Shown piece after piece: positions 8,691 to 17,564 of a stretch of DNA of 64,000 nucleotides. Location of the stretch: assembly GCA_030681035.1 (NCBI GenBank), contig JAUXUI010000061.1, forward strand, positions 17,546-81,545, written 5' to 3'. Below the pieces are notes generated by a model. The model made no database searches. It was not told the DNA's origin and saw only the letters and a program-made list of their open reading frames with translations. The position numbers were made by a program, and so were the translations under genes. Source of the DNA: Lysobacteraceae bacterium (lineage in GTDB: Bacteria; Pseudomonadota; Gammaproteobacteria; Xanthomonadales; Xanthomonadaceae). The stretch's first letter is position 1. Every line of letters starts with the position of its first letter.

Positions 8691-8792
8691 CTGGATTCCC
8701 GCTTTACGGCGGGCTGTCCATGCCCGCCGCCCTGCGGGCCAGCTTCGCTGTTCGCGCGCGCTCCAGGCGCGCGCAGTCGCGGGAATGACGAA
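8691..8792. repeat. palindromic intergenic repeat, second copy
   Basis: It begins CTGGATTCCCGC and ends GCGGGAATGACGA, with inner GC-rich hairpins (GCGGGC/GCCCGC). It matches the unit at 6146-6235 at both ends. It lies between the ECF sigma gene and the PepSY gene, both on the minus strand. The remainder of the 360-base gap (8562-8921) holds only a degenerate fragment of the composite-repeat right arm near 8874-8900. Confidence 0.7.
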
Positions 8793-8921
8793 TCAGGGGG
8801 ATTCCGACTTTAATAAGTGCCATTCGAATCTGCCCCCATTTTTCCCCGATTTCCCCCCAGAGGCCGATGGATTCCTTGGCGTTCTTGGCGTTTTGGCGAG
8901 AGACATGCCTTCAAGCCCTGT

Positions 8922-9704
8922 TTACCGGTGGCGCGATGCGCGGTGGCGGTGACGCTGCTTCCACCACATCCACAGGCCAGAGCACGCCAGCACGATCAGG
9001 GCGATGGCGCTGGCATCCATCAGCCAGGGGCCGAAACGGCCGAGGAAACGGCCGCTGTGCAGGTCGCCGATCACCCGTGATGCCGACACGCCCTTGCCAC
9101 GGAAGGCAGTCAGCGCCTTGTTGAGGCTGGCTTGCGGTGGCGCTGTATCGGCGTTGGCCCAGCGGATGGCACCGGATGTTGCCGGTTGCCATTGCAGCAG
9201 ATCGGCGCTGGCCAGCAGACGGCCTTCGCTGCGGATGGCGATCATGCCTTGCGCATCATTGCCGATTGCCGTGATCGGCCCGGGCAGGCTGCTGCGGTCG
9301 ATACGTTCCAGCAGTTCGCCGCTCAGGGTGAGCAACAGCAATTGTTCATGGTTGGCAATGGCGATCAGGCTGTCATTGGCGACCGCACCGATTGGCTCGG
9401 CGAGGTCGTCAGCAACCGGCTTGCCGTCGAGATAAAGGTGCGAGTCGATCCAGATCAGCCAGCCGGCCGGGCTGGGCATGGCACGCGGCGATAAAACCGG
9501 CTCGATGTGGTACAGCGCCAACAACCACGGTGCGTCGAACGCGCGTTCGTTCAGGCGCAGCCCCACTGCGTGTGACAGCATGATGCCGGTGCTGGCGAGC
9601 AGCAGCACCAGTAACGCCGCAGCAACGCCGATGCGGCGATGCCAGCGGTGCAACAGGCGTTGCAGGTGGTTGCCGCCGTGCTTGTACGGCGAGCGGCTCA
9701 TCAT
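8922..9704 (-). CDS. PepSY-type membrane protein
   Basis: Predicted 260-residue inner-membrane protein. The start (ATGATGAGC) overlaps the stop of the upstream FMN-binding gene, indicating translational coupling. Helix 1 (about 25-48) follows the basic segment LLHRWHRRIGVAAALLVLLL; a long periplasmic part with WIDSHLYLDGKP and a beta-rich repeat region follows, then a terminal helix (IALIVLACSGLWMWW) and a basic tail. HRWxR at helix 1 and GLWMWWK at the end are typical of PepSY-associated TM proteins, which often pass electrons across the membrane in flavin- or haem-linked systems. It probably works with the FMN-binding protein. Function is inferred from family and context. Confidence 0.75.
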   Translation of the reverse strand: MMSRSPYKHGGNHLQRLLHRWHRRIGVAAALLVLLLASTGIMLSHAVGLRLNERAFDAPWLLALYHIEPVLSPRAMPSPAGWLIWIDSHLYLDGKPVADDLAEPIGAVANDSLIAIANHEQLLLLTLSGELLERIDRSSLPGPITAIGNDAQGMIAIRSEGRLLASADLLQWQPATSGAIRWANADTAPPQASLNKALTAFRGKGVSASRVIGDLHSGRFLGRFGPWLMDASAIALIVLACSGLWMWWKQRHRHRASRHR

Positions 9705-10222
9705 GGCTTGTCCGACATGGCGGCGCGGTGCAGGTAAAGGGCGAGCCGTGCCATCGAGCGCATGGCGTTGACCGATAGCGTGGCACCAGCGATGCCATCG
9801 AAGCGTCCGTTCAGGGCGAGGTCCTGGTCGAGTGACAGGCCGATGAGCTGGTCGCGAAAATTGGGGTAGCGAATTTCCCAACCGCGTGTTTCCCGATAGA
9901 TCAGCACATGGGCGCTGACGATGCGGCCATCCTCCACCACAAAGCCGGCGGTGATCGGCTCTTCCTTGCCGACTTTTTCGAGAATCCATGCGCTGCGCTG
10001 ACCGCTGCGCCAGTAACGCTGCCGTAGATTGGGCAGGCGTTGGCCGACAATGCGGCTGATGCCGGACTGGATGTCCGGCGTCAGCCACAGCACCGCCTGG
10101 CTTGGCGTTGCGCCAGTGAACGCGCTGGCGACGAACGCTTCAGGTGTTTCGATCACCTGTGCCGCATGCACTTGGCATGCGGCGAGCAGGGCGAAGATGA
10201 ATGACAGCAGGCGATGATTCAT
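9701..10222 (-). CDS. FMN-binding domain protein (covalent flavin carrier)
   Basis: Predicted 173-residue exported protein. Residues 141-150 read FDGIAGATLS, the flavinylation motif of RnfG/NqrC-like FMN_bind domains, so FMN is expected on Thr148, attached by an ApbE-type transferase (none in this window). The leader (LLSFIFALLAAC) ends in a lipobox-like LAAC at residue 16, although a normal signal peptidase I site after HAA is also possible. It is coupled to the PepSY gene downstream and lies behind a porin gene. The trio points to extracytoplasmic electron transfer, perhaps metal reduction or iron assimilation. Confidence 0.8.
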   Translation of the reverse strand: MNHRLLSFIFALLAACQVHAAQVIETPEAFVASAFTGATPSQAVLWLTPDIQSGISRIVGQRLPNLRQRYWRSGQRSAWILEKVGKEEPITAGFVVEDGRIVSAHVLIYRETRGWEIRYPNFRDQLIGLSLDQDLALNGRFDGIAGATLSVNAMRSMARLALYLHRAAMSDKP

Positions 10223-10228
10223 GTGATG

Positions 10229-11560
10229 TCAGAATTGATAGCCAATACCCAGGTTGAGACGGTCATCGTCCTGAACGCCATTGGGGGTGCTCTCGAATTG
10301 GTAGTCGAGCTTGAACACGACCTCGGGTACCGGCCAATAGTTGAAGCCGAACGAGGTGACATCAAAGCGGGTATCGACGCCTTTCAGCCCGGACTGCGTA
10401 TCCCAACGCTCGTGGCGGCCGAAGAAACCCAACGTACCGGTAGCCACCGCGAAACGATATGACGGCTCGACATACCAGCCGTACTGGCTGTCGCGGCCCA
10501 GTGCCTTGACGTCGGCCGCGCCTTCAATATCCCAATGCGCGTACAGCGCACGCAGGCCGAAACCATTGCGCAGTATATCCGCGTGCGCTTCCAGCAAGGT
10601 GGCATCGATACCGCGTGCGCCCTGGGTGACGTCCTGCTGATACTGGCCGCTGACACCAAGTTCGACGCCGGGAATGCCCTTCCATTTCAGGCGGCCGGTG
10701 TAGGCGACATCCTCGGCTGGCGCTTCGGATACGCTTTTGCGACCACCGCGAATCGCGAAATTGCTGTCGACCTGCAAACCGGAGTGGGTGGCGAGGTCGT
10801 AGGAAAAACCCTGGCCGAAGGTGCCGTTGAGGGCGACACCCCCTTCGCGCCAAGTGGTGGGGATGATCTGATTTTCGATCCGGTTGCGCTCGACGCCGAA
10901 GAAGGTGGGTGGCTCGTGGGTCTCGTTGAGGATGCCGACCGGCACCAAAAACACGCCAGCACGCAGGCTGTGGCGGTCGTTCTCGCCAAGGCGCCAACCG
11001 AAGGCAGAGGTCAGGTCGGCTTCAAGGAATGCCTGTTCCAGTTCCACCGCGCCATTCTTCTCGGTGTCGGCGTGTTCGACTTCCAGTTCCGATTGCAGCC
11101 GCAGCCAGTCGTTGAAGCGGTGGCCGGCGAACAACACGAAGCGGTGAAAATCGATCTCGTCGCTATTGCCGCCGTTGTAGTGCATCTCGCCATAGCCGCC
11201 CAGCGTGGTGCGCTGCCACCAGCCATCACTACCGAGCCCGGCATCGGAAAGTGCGGTTTCGACCACGCCACCGGTGGCCTCGATCCGTTCTTCGTTCTGC
11301 GCCAGCCGTGCTTCAATTTGCTCGATGCGCGCAACTTCCGCTGCGGCAGGTGCGGTAGCGGATGCGCTGTGGGTTTGGTTTTGCAATTGCTCGATACGTG
11401 CTTGCATGGCCTCCAGTTGTTCTTGCTGGGCTTGCAGCATTTGCCACATTGCCTCGCGGCTGGGCAGGTTGGTGCTGTCTTGCGACCAGGCCGGTGTGGC
11501 GAGGGTCATCATTACGGCAAGCGTGAGTGTGCGCATCACCAGTGTGCGTGTAGCAGGCAT
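10229..11560 (-). CDS. outer-membrane porin with N-terminal coiled coil
   Basis: Predicted 443-residue porin. The given start has a short N-terminal tail; the Met at residue 8 (MRTLTLAVMM) would give a tidier signal peptide, cleaved after AWSQ. A coiled coil follows at about 35-100 (MLQAQQEQLEAMQARIEQLQ), as in periplasmic trimer stalks. A barrel with alternating aromatic strands then runs to the C-terminal Phe (LGIGYQF). HxADTEKNG and FFGVERNRIENQIIPTTWRE resemble phosphate-selective or related porins. The gene leads the FMN-binding/PepSY operon (gap 6 bases). What passes through it is unknown; iron chelates or flavins are possible. Confidence 0.8.
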   Translation of the reverse strand: MPATRTLVMRTLTLAVMMTLATPAWSQDSTNLPSREAMWQMLQAQQEQLEAMQARIEQLQNQTHSASATAPAAAEVARIEQIEARLAQNEERIEATGGVVETALSDAGLGSDGWWQRTTLGGYGEMHYNGGNSDEIDFHRFVLFAGHRFNDWLRLQSELEVEHADTEKNGAVELEQAFLEADLTSAFGWRLGENDRHSLRAGVFLVPVGILNETHEPPTFFGVERNRIENQIIPTTWREGGVALNGTFGQGFSYDLATHSGLQVDSNFAIRGGRKSVSEAPAEDVAYTGRLKWKGIPGVELGVSGQYQQDVTQGARGIDATLLEAHADILRNGFGLRALYAHWDIEGAADVKALGRDSQYGWYVEPSYRFAVATGTLGFFGRHERWDTQSGLKGVDTRFDVTSFGFNYWPVPEVVFKLDYQFESTPNGVQDDDRLNLGIGYQF

Positions 11561-11633
11561 CGTTATGTCCCCTATACGATTTGCGGTTGGATGGGCAGCC
11601 GCTGAGTGGCTGTGCGTTTATGCTAACGCTAAC

Positions 11634-11646
11634 GCGAACGATTCGC
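11634..11646. promoter_or_regulatory. Fur-box-like inverted repeat upstream of the porin operon
   Basis: GCGAA-CGA-TTCGC is a perfect 5+5 inverted repeat inside a longer AACGATTCGCAATAAC stretch resembling GC-rich Fur sites. It is about 75 bases upstream of the porin start. Recognition is by eye only, so iron control of the operon is a hypothesis. It could instead serve the divergent qmcA gene, whose start is 93 bases away. Confidence 0.35.
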
Positions 11647-11738
11647 AATAACTACCGTGAGATACTGGCATTGGTATCCACGGGCGGCGGGTTAAGATGT
11701 CGCCTACTCGTACACATAACTCTTGGGGTCCGCCGATC

Positions 11739-12692
11739 ATGGATATCGTTGCCATCGCGTTTTTGCTGTTCGCTGTCGTTACCGTGCTCAAAGGGGTGCG
11801 GATCGTGCCGCAGGGTTATGAGTGGACGGTGGAGCGCTTTGGCCGCTACGACCGCACCCTGGTGCCAGGGCTGGGCCTGACGGTGCCGTGGGTGGAGGCA
11901 ATCGGGCGCAAGTTGAACATGATGGAACAGGTGCTGGATGTGCCCTCGCAGGAAGTGATCACCAAGGACAATGCGGTGGTACGCGTCGATGGCATCGTTT
12001 TTTTCCAGGTGCTCGATGCCGCCAAGGCGGCCTACGAGGTTGCCACGCTGGAAATTGCGATTCTCAACCTGACCATGACCAATGTGCGCACCGTGCTTGG
12101 TTCGATGGATCTGGATGAGTCGCTGTCCAAGCGCGACGAGATCAACGCCCGCTTGTTGATCGTGGTCGACGAGGCCACCCATCCGTGGGGGATCAAGGTC
12201 AACCGCATCGAGATCAAGGACATCCAGCCGCCACGCGATCTGATCGATTCGATGGCACGGCAGATGAAAGCCGAGCGCGAAAAGCGCGCCAACATTCTGG
12301 AAGCCGAGGGTTTCCGTCAGGCCGCGATCCTCAAGGCCGAGGGCGAGAAGCAGGCGGCGGTGCTGGAAGCCGAGGGTCGGCGCGAGGCGTCGTTCCGCGA
12401 TGCCGAGGCGCGCGAGCGGCTGGCGCAAGCCGAGGCCAAGGCGACCGAGCTGGTCAGTGATGCGATTGCCAAGGGCGATGTGCAGGCGATCAACTATTTT
12501 ATCGCGCAAAAGTATGTCGAGGCGCTGCGCGAGTTCGCCCACTCGCCAAACCAGAAGACCTTGCTGATGCCAATGGAGACCACCGGGATACTCGGCTCGT
12601 TGGCCGGTATCGTGGAAATTGGTCGCGCCGCCGGCGCAGCAAACACCAGCGCCACAGCGGCGCGCGCCAATCCGTTCATCAAGCCGGAGTAA
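11739..12692 (+). CDS. qmcA: SPFH/band-7 membrane protease-associated protein (QmcA type)
   Basis: Predicted 317-residue stomatin-like protein. The ATG at 11739 starts with the transmembrane anchor ([20 protein letters not shown]); an in-frame ATG 42 bases earlier would put a polar tail in front of it. The SPFH domain follows ([39 protein letters not shown]), then a long Ala/Glu-rich coiled coil (about 190-255) with [18 protein letters not shown]. Such proteins form oligomeric membrane scaffolds that modulate FtsH-type proteases or membrane microdomains. The next gene, 3 bases downstream, encodes an NfeD-family protein, the usual partner. Confidence 0.9.
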   Translation: MDIVAIAFLLFAVVTVLKGVRIVPQGYEWTVERFGRYDRTLVPGLGLTVPWVEAIGRKLNMMEQVLDVPSQEVITKDNAVVRVDGIVFFQVLDAAKAAYEVATLEIAILNLTMTNVRTVLGSMDLDESLSKRDEINARLLIVVDEATHPWGIKVNRIEIKDIQPPRDLIDSMARQMKAEREKRANILEAEGFRQAAILKAEGEKQAAVLEAEGRREASFRDAEARERLAQAEAKATELVSDAIAKGDVQAINYFIAQKYVEALREFAHSPNQKTLLMPMETTGILGSLAGIVEIGRAAGAANTSATAARANPFIKPE

Positions 12693-12695
12693 GCC

Positions 12696-13139
12696 ATGGA
12701 TCTGATCGGTGAAAACTGGTTCTGGTGGGCATTGGCGCTGTTATTGCTGGCTGCCGAAGCATTGGTGCCCGGCGTGTTCCTGCTCTGGCTGGGTCTGGCT
12801 GCGGGCGGTACCGGCGCGCTAAAGCTGTTGATACCGGGGATGGCGCCGGTGACGCAGTGGATCGTGTTTTCGTTCCTGTCGCTGGTTTCGGTGGGCGTAG
12901 CCTGGCAGATTCGCCGTCGCAGTTCGGTCAAGGTGACCGATCAGCCGCTGTTGAACCAGCGCTCGGCGCAATTGGTCGGCCGTGTGTATCCGCTCGATAG
13001 CGCGATCATCAATGGCCGTGGCCGGCTGAAGATCGGCGATGCTTTTTGGCATGTGGAAGGTCCAGATACCGATGCGGGTATGCGGGTGCGCATCGTCGGT
13101 GTGCATGACATGGTGTTGCGTGTGGTTGCGGTGGATTGA
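12696..13139 (+). CDS. NfeD-family membrane protein
   Basis: Predicted 147-residue protein with two or three N-terminal transmembrane helices (about 8-70) and a soluble beta-rich OB-fold domain (RSAQLVGRVYPLDSAIINGR, then GDAFWHVEGPD). NfeD proteins pair with SPFH proteins; the QmcA/NfeD (YbbK/YbbL-like) arrangement is conserved. It starts 3 bases after the qmcA stop, so the two are co-translated. The long ClpP-like domain found in some NfeD proteins is absent, so this is the short form. Confidence 0.88.
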   Translation: MDLIGENWFWWALALLLLAAEALVPGVFLLWLGLAAGGTGALKLLIPGMAPVTQWIVFSFLSLVSVGVAWQIRRRSSVKVTDQPLLNQRSAQLVGRVYPLDSAIINGRGRLKIGDAFWHVEGPDTDAGMRVRIVGVHDMVLRVVAVD

Positions 13140-13140
13140 A

Positions 13141-13360
13141 GGACTCGGGACTCGGGAAAAGCGTAAAGCACTCGGGTCCGCAAAGGACGCGAAGGACGCA
13201 AATAACAGCATTTGGGTGGGCGGCTGTCGGGTTTCGCCACGCGTCACCCGTTCTTCTACTGACCCGGATTCGTGCTTTCCTTTGCGCACTTGGCGACCTT
13301 TGCGGACCATTTGATCTTCCCGATCTCCGGCTTTATCGAGTCCCGAGTCCCGGCTTCTCT
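13141..13360. repeat. composite intergenic repeat, complete copy A
   Basis: Order seen: two GGGACTC-type heptamers, AAAAGCGTAAAGC, a left arm starting GGTCCGCAAAGGACGCGAAG, about 65 bases of unrelated sequence, an inverted right arm ending GACCTTTGCGGACC, then CGAGTCCCGAGTCCCG. Both the arms and the heptamers are in inverted orientation, so the whole unit of about 220 bp has nested terminal inverted repeats. It fills the gap between nfeD and gcvT. Confidence 0.7.
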
Positions 13361-13395
13361 GCGATAATGCATGCCTTTCCTTCTGGGCGAGCGCC

Positions 13396-14487
13396 ATGAT
13401 TCAGCACACTGTTCTCAATGCCAGCCACCGCGCGCTGGGCGCCAAGATGGTGGATTTCGGTGGTTGGGACATGCCGATTCATTACGGTTCGCAGATCGAG
13501 GAACACCATCTGGTGCGCCGCGATGCCGGCATGTTCGATGTCTCGCACATGACCGTGATCGACCTGCATGGCGACAACGTGCGGCCGTTTCTGCGTCATC
13601 TGCTGGCCAACAACATTGGCAAGCTCAAAACGCCGGGCAAAGCCTTGTATTCGTGCATGCTCAACGAGCGTGGCGGTGTGATCGATGACCTGATCGTTTA
13701 TTTTCGCGATGAAACCTGGTTTCGGCTGGTGGTGAACGCGGCAACACGTGACAAGGACATGGTCTGGATCAACGTGCAGGCTTCGGCATTCGATGTCGAG
13801 GTCAAGGAGCGCCCAGAGCTGGCGATGATTGCGGTGCAGGGCCCCAATGCACGGGAAAAAATGGCTTCGTTGTTGTCGCCCGAAGGCGCCACGGCTGCGG
13901 CAAATCTGGCCAAGTTCGTCGCTGCCGATATTGATGGCCTGTTCATTGCGCGCACCGGCTACACCGGTGAAGACGGCTACGAGGTGATCGTGCCCGAATC
14001 CGATGCGGTGGACCTGTGGAACCGGTTGCTCGCCGCAGGTATCAAGCCTGCAGGCCTGGGCGCACGCGACACCTTGCGGCTGGAGGCGGGCATGCCGCTG
14101 TACGGCCAGGATATGGATGAAACCGTGAGCCCACTGGAAGCCGGGCTGGCATGGACGGTCAGTTTGGACACTGATCGCAGTTTCATCGGCCGGGCTGCGC
14201 TGGAAAATCAGAAAGCCCAGGGCGTGCCACGGCAAACCATCGGTCTGGTGATGGACGACAAGGGTGTGTTGCGCCACGGTCAGCGTTTGTTGAGCGCGGC
14301 CGGAGCTGGCGAGATTCTCTCGGGTACCTTCTCCCCGACGCTCGGCCTGGCAATTGCCATGGGCCGTGTTCCTGCTGGCGAGGCGGGTGCGGTGCGGGTG
14401 GATATCCGTGGCCGCGAAGTGCCGCTTCGTGTGGTCCGCATGCCGTTTGTTCGTGATGGCAAGGCGCAGCCCGAGGTATTGATCTGA
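13396..14487 (+). CDS. gcvT: aminomethyltransferase (glycine cleavage T protein)
   Basis: Predicted 363-residue cytoplasmic enzyme that transfers the methylene group from lipoyl-bound aminomethyl on GcvH to tetrahydrofolate, releasing ammonia. The N-terminus ([20 protein letters not shown]), the DVSHM segment, the [10 protein letters not shown] motif and [20 protein letters not shown] are all diagnostic. Length matches the family. It heads gcvT-gcvH-gcvPA, although gcvH lies 140 bases downstream and may have its own promoter. No glycine riboswitch pattern is recognisable upstream; that gap is filled by repeat copy A. Confidence 0.96.
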   Translation: MIQHTVLNASHRALGAKMVDFGGWDMPIHYGSQIEEHHLVRRDAGMFDVSHMTVIDLHGDNVRPFLRHLLANNIGKLKTPGKALYSCMLNERGGVIDDLIVYFRDETWFRLVVNAATRDKDMVWINVQASAFDVEVKERPELAMIAVQGPNAREKMASLLSPEGATAAANLAKFVAADIDGLFIARTGYTGEDGYEVIVPESDAVDLWNRLLAAGIKPAGLGARDTLRLEAGMPLYGQDMDETVSPLEAGLAWTVSLDTDRSFIGRAALENQKAQGVPRQTIGLVMDDKGVLRHGQRLLSAAGAGEILSGTFSPTLGLAIAMGRVPAGEAGAVRVDIRGREVPLRVVRMPFVRDGKAQPEVLI

Positions 14488-14520
14488 CACTGTGATCGCA
14501 TTGAACCGTGTTGCTTTTAG

Positions 14521-14526
14521 TACAAT
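14521..14526 (+). promoter_or_regulatory. possible -10 element in front of gcvH
   Basis: TACAAT resembles a sigma-70 -10 hexamer, about 100 bases before gcvH in the 140-base gcvT-gcvH gap. The nearest TTGAAC (14501-14506) is only 14 bases away, too close for a normal -35, so the promoter call is tentative. Confidence 0.25.
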
Positions 14527-14627
14527 GTGCCGCTCGTGAAACCCTGGCCATCGGGTCACGCAGGCGGTGCCAAAAGACCCCAATCCACGTTTTGCCGTCC
14601 ACAACCAGCCCAGCGCAGGAGCCAGTC

Positions 14628-15023
14628 ATGAGTGAAATCCCGGGTGATCTGAAGTTTCTCAAATCCCACGAGTGGGCCCGTGTCGAAGATAGCGGTCGCG
14701 TTACGGTTGGCATTTCCGATCACGCGCAGGGTTTGCTCGGCGATCTGGTTTACGTCGAGTTGCCGAACGTTGGCGATGAGGTTGAGCAATCGGTTGGTGT
14801 AGCGGTGGTCGAATCGGTCAAGGCTGCCTCGGATGTCTATAGCCCGGTGTCGGGCACGGTGGTTGCAGTAAACACCGAGCTGGCCGACAAGCCCGAAAAG
14901 ATCAATGAAGATGCTTACGGCGAGGGATGGATATTTGTTGTCGAGATGTCAGAGCCCGAGCAACTCAACGAGTTGCTCACGCCAGATGATTACGCCGAGT
15001 TGATCGAAGACGAAGCACATTGA
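14628..15023 (+). CDS. gcvH: glycine cleavage system H protein
   Basis: Predicted 131-residue lipoyl carrier that shuttles the aminomethyl group between the P, T and L proteins. The ATG at 14628 follows a GCAGGAGCC ribosome-binding site; longer readings would add an unrelated N-terminal extension. The lipoylation segment [17 protein letters not shown] places the modified lysine at residue 65. Other family blocks include [24 protein letters not shown] and [14 protein letters not shown]. It is followed by a terminator-like hairpin, then gcvPA. Confidence 0.97.
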   Translation: MSEIPGDLKFLKSHEWARVEDSGRVTVGISDHAQGLLGDLVYVELPNVGDEVEQSVGVAVVESVKAASDVYSPVSGTVVAVNTELADKPEKINEDAYGEGWIFVVEMSEPEQLNELLTPDDYAELIEDEAH

Positions 15024-15028
15024 CTCCC

Positions 15029-15055
15029 ACCGGCCGCATTGCGGCCGGTTTTATT
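15029..15055 (+). terminator. Rho-independent terminator after gcvH
   Basis: ACCGGCCGC, an ATT loop and GCGGCCGGT form a perfect 9-bp stem, followed by TTTTATT. It starts 5 bases after the gcvH stop and ends about 20 bases before gcvPA, so it may attenuate rather than fully stop transcription into gcvPA. Confidence 0.8.
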
Positions 15056-15076
15056 ACCGCTGGATGGAATCCTGTC

Positions 15077-16438
15077 ATGCCGTTCATTCCCCATAGCGAA
15101 ACCGATGTCAACAGCATGTTGCATGCCATCGGTGTCGCGCGCATCGAAGACCTGTTCGACGAAATTCCCGAGTCGCTGAAGATTGGCGCGCTGGATCGGG
15201 TGCCCGAAGGTCTGTCTGAAATGGAGCTTGCCCGGCGGATGGCGCAATACGCGCGCAGCGATGAGGTGGACCTTTGTTTTGCCGGCGCCGGCGCCTACGA
15301 GCACCACATTCCTTCAGCGGTATGGCAGATCGTGGGGCGCGGCGAGTTCTATTCGGCGTATACGCCGTATCAGGCCGAGGCGAGTCAGGGCACGCTGCAA
15401 CTGATTTATGAATACCAGACCATGATCACCCGGTTGACTGGCATGGACGTGTCCAATGCCTCGATGTACGACGGCGCCACTGCGGTGGCCGAAGCGGTGT
15501 TGATGGCCGAGCGCAGCCGCAAACGCGGTGGCGCCCGCCGTGTGCTGGTGCCCACCTCGTTGCATCCGGCCTACCGCAAGACCATGGCGACCATCCTCAA
15601 CCTTCAGAACATCGTGATCGACGAGATACCTTGTCCCGAAGGTGTGCTGACAATTGATGCGCTGGAGCGCGTTACCGATGAGTTCACGGTGCTGGTCATC
15701 GCGCAGCCCAATTTTTTTGGCCTGATCGAGGATGTCGATGCACTGACCAATTGGGCGCATGCACGTGGCGCGTTGGCTATTGCGGTAGTCAACCCGGTCG
15801 CGCTGGGTTTGCTCAAAGCGCCAGGGCAGTGGGGTGATAACGGTGTTGATATCGCCTGTGGCGATGGTCAACCGCTGGGTGTGCCGATGTCATCGGGCGG
15901 GCCGTATTTCGGGTTTCTGACCTGTCGTCAAGAGTTGATACGCAACATGCCGGGCCGGATCGTTGGTCGTACGACCGATCTTGATGGTCGTCCTGGTTTT
16001 GCGCTGACGTTGCAAGCGCGCGAGCAGCACATTCGTCGTGCCAAGGCAACGTCCAATATCTGCACCAACCAAGGATTACTGGTTACGGCTGCAACCATCC
16101 ACATGGCATTGCTCGGTCCACAAGGCTTGCGCAATGTTGCTGGTCATTGCGCGGTGCAGACCCGAACCTTGTACAACGCCTTGTGCGCGTTGCCCGGCGT
16201 GGAGCCGGTGTTCCCCGGGCGGCCGTTTTTCCACGAAGTTGCATTGCGCCTGCCGGTTGCGGCAAGTGAGTTGATCGAGAAAATGGCACGCAAACGGATC
16301 GTTGCCGGTGTATCGCTGGCTGACGAATACCCCGAGTTGGGCGATGCGTTGCTGGTGTGTGCCACCGAAACAAAAACCGATCAAGATATCGCGCGCTTCG
16401 TTGGCGAAGTGGCTATCGCGATCGAGCGAGTCGCATAG
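15077..16438 (+). CDS. gcvPA: glycine dehydrogenase (decarboxylating) subunit 1
   Basis: Predicted 453-residue N-terminal-half subunit of the two-piece glycine decarboxylase. The ATG at 15077 gives the standard start [19 protein letters not shown]; the upstream in-frame ATG lies in the terminator hairpin. Family blocks include [52 protein letters not shown] and [20 protein letters not shown]. This subunit lacks the PLP-lysine, which sits on GcvPB. No gcvPB gene follows or occurs in this window, so the partner must be elsewhere. Related xanthomonads commonly have a single fused GcvP; here the split form is used. Confidence 0.95.
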   Translation: MPFIPHSETDVNSMLHAIGVARIEDLFDEIPESLKIGALDRVPEGLSEMELARRMAQYARSDEVDLCFAGAGAYEHHIPSAVWQIVGRGEFYSAYTPYQAEASQGTLQLIYEYQTMITRLTGMDVSNASMYDGATAVAEAVLMAERSRKRGGARRVLVPTSLHPAYRKTMATILNLQNIVIDEIPCPEGVLTIDALERVTDEFTVLVIAQPNFFGLIEDVDALTNWAHARGALAIAVVNPVALGLLKAPGQWGDNGVDIACGDGQPLGVPMSSGGPYFGFLTCRQELIRNMPGRIVGRTTDLDGRPGFALTLQAREQHIRRAKATSNICTNQGLLVTAATIHMALLGPQGLRNVAGHCAVQTRTLYNALCALPGVEPVFPGRPFFHEVALRLPVAASELIEKMARKRIVAGVSLADEYPELGDALLVCATETKTDQDIARFVGEVAIAIERVA

Positions 16439-17172
16439 CGGCGAAGCGAAGGCGTTGTCGCGCAGCAACCGAACGCTTGAGCCATCCGTTTTTTCTTGTG
16501 CAACCGTGATCGACAGCGTCAAAGGCTTGCGCATTTTCGCTTGTGCATCGCGCAAAAGTTGCTTTCAGGTGTGTGTTCGTGAGTTTGTGATGCACAAACT
16601 TCAGGGCGACTTTTTTTAGCGTGCGATGCAACGGCTTGAACATCACACGAGCGAAATAATTTCAAGCGGTACACTGCAAACGCAGTGTTGATGCGGCTTT
16701 CAGCGCTACAACGAATTTTCGGCATTGATTTTTTTTCTTTCCACGATGCACGCAACGCTGTTGCAGGTTGCGCGGTGAAGTGCGCGCGCAGGAAAAAAAA
16801 CAGCACATGCTTATTGACAGCATCATTCGTCGTGATTAGCGTTCGCTCAGCAAACACGCAAAGCGGATGGGGTGATTACGATTCGTAAGGCAACACGCTC
16901 GATGCATCACGGGATGCTGCACGCATCGTCGCGATCGACGTGGGGTCTGCTTCTCTCGAAAAAAACGAGGGAAGACATTGCTGCCATTTGTTGGTTTCAT
17001 GCGCCCGGGTCGTTCGCGACGCGGGCGTTGTCATGTACACCTGCCGATGTTCGGCAGGCCATCGGTTCTGGCGACTGTGAATGTGCAGTTCCAGGACGCT
17101 TCGGGTCGGTATTCCGGAGCGGTTAGTTGTTTACTGGGCGTCATCAACACCCATCTGACGAGGAGCAACATC
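16439..17172. other. AT-rich non-coding region upstream of the histone-like gene
   Basis: This 734-base stretch has a visibly different composition from its surroundings, with several runs of 7-8 A or T and many GCGC/TGCA words. I see no convincing gene. Hairpins include CTCG-A7-CGAG near 16957-16972 and a perfect one at 17040-17058. A TTGACA occurs at 16814-16819 without a clear -10 partner. It may be a long leader, a curved-DNA regulatory region or an unannotated small RNA locus. Confidence 0.5.
17040..17058 (+). other. perfect short hairpin in the leader of the histone-like gene
   Basis: CCTGCCGA-TGT-TCGGCAGG forms an 8-bp stem with a 3-base loop, 114 bases before the histone-like start. 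There is no U-tract after it, so it is not a simple terminator. It could be part of a structured leader. Confidence 0.45.
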
Positions 17173-17463
17173 ATGGCAACGAAGAAAGCAGCGAAGAAAC
17201 CGGCAGCCAAGAAAGCTGCCAAGAAGGTAGTCAAGAAAGCAGCGGCAAAAGTGGCAGTCAAGAAAGTCGCCAAGAAGGCCGTAAAGAAGGCAGCGCCGAA
17301 GAAAGCGGCCAAGAAGGTAGCCAAGAAAGCGGCGCCGAAGAAAGCTGCCGCAAAGAAAGCTGCACCAAAGAAAGCTGCGAAAAAAGCGGCTCCCAAGCGT
17401 GCGGCTGGCAAAAAGTCGGCTGCGCCGACGATTCTGCAGTCACCGGTCGCGCCAGTTCTATAA
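17173..17463 (+). CDS. Ala/Lys-rich histone-H1-like DNA-binding protein
   Basis: Predicted 96-residue very basic protein made almost entirely of AAKK/APKKAAKK-type repeats, ending in a short non-repetitive tail (PTILQSPVAPVL). It starts at the ATG in AGGAGCAACATCATG, a strong ribosome-binding site. Such H1-like proteins in proteobacteria (AlgP or Hc1-like) bind DNA non-specifically and influence nucleoid state or gene expression. A strong terminator follows. The repeats make length variation by slippage likely between strains. Family is clear by composition; its exact role here is unknown. Confidence 0.85.
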   Translation: MATKKAAKKPAAKKAAKKVVKKAAAKVAVKKVAKKAVKKAAPKKAAKKVAKKAAPKKAAAKKAAPKKAAKKAAPKRAAGKKSAAPTILQSPVAPVL

Positions 17464-17491
17464 GTTGCGTCGTAGCTTCATGTGAGCGTAA

Positions 17492-17530
17492 CTCTCTCTC
17501 CGCACGCCCAGGCGGAGAGAGAGCGTTTTT
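17492..17530 (+). terminator. Rho-independent terminator after the histone-like gene
   Basis: CTCTCTCTCCGC and GCGGAGAGAGAG form a perfect 12-bp stem around an 8-base loop, followed by CGTTTTT. It is the strongest intrinsic terminator in the window and separates the histone-like gene from the PAS/GGDEF/EAL gene. Confidence 0.9.
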
Positions 17531-17564
17531 CACGGTTCACACGGTTTTTTGAGCACTGATAGAT

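Noticed and set aside
11697..11738. Earlier start for qmcA (14 extra residues)
   Set aside because: It would place a polar tail before the membrane anchor; the downstream ATG fits the family.
14488..14627. Glycine riboswitch in front of gcvH
   Set aside because: The conserved glycine-aptamer core words are absent; only a possible -10 was noted.
16519..16857. Possible 112-residue minus-strand protein in the AT-rich leader
   Set aside because: No ribosome-binding site, no motif, and poly-A/T runs give it an FFFL-type composition; treated as non-coding.
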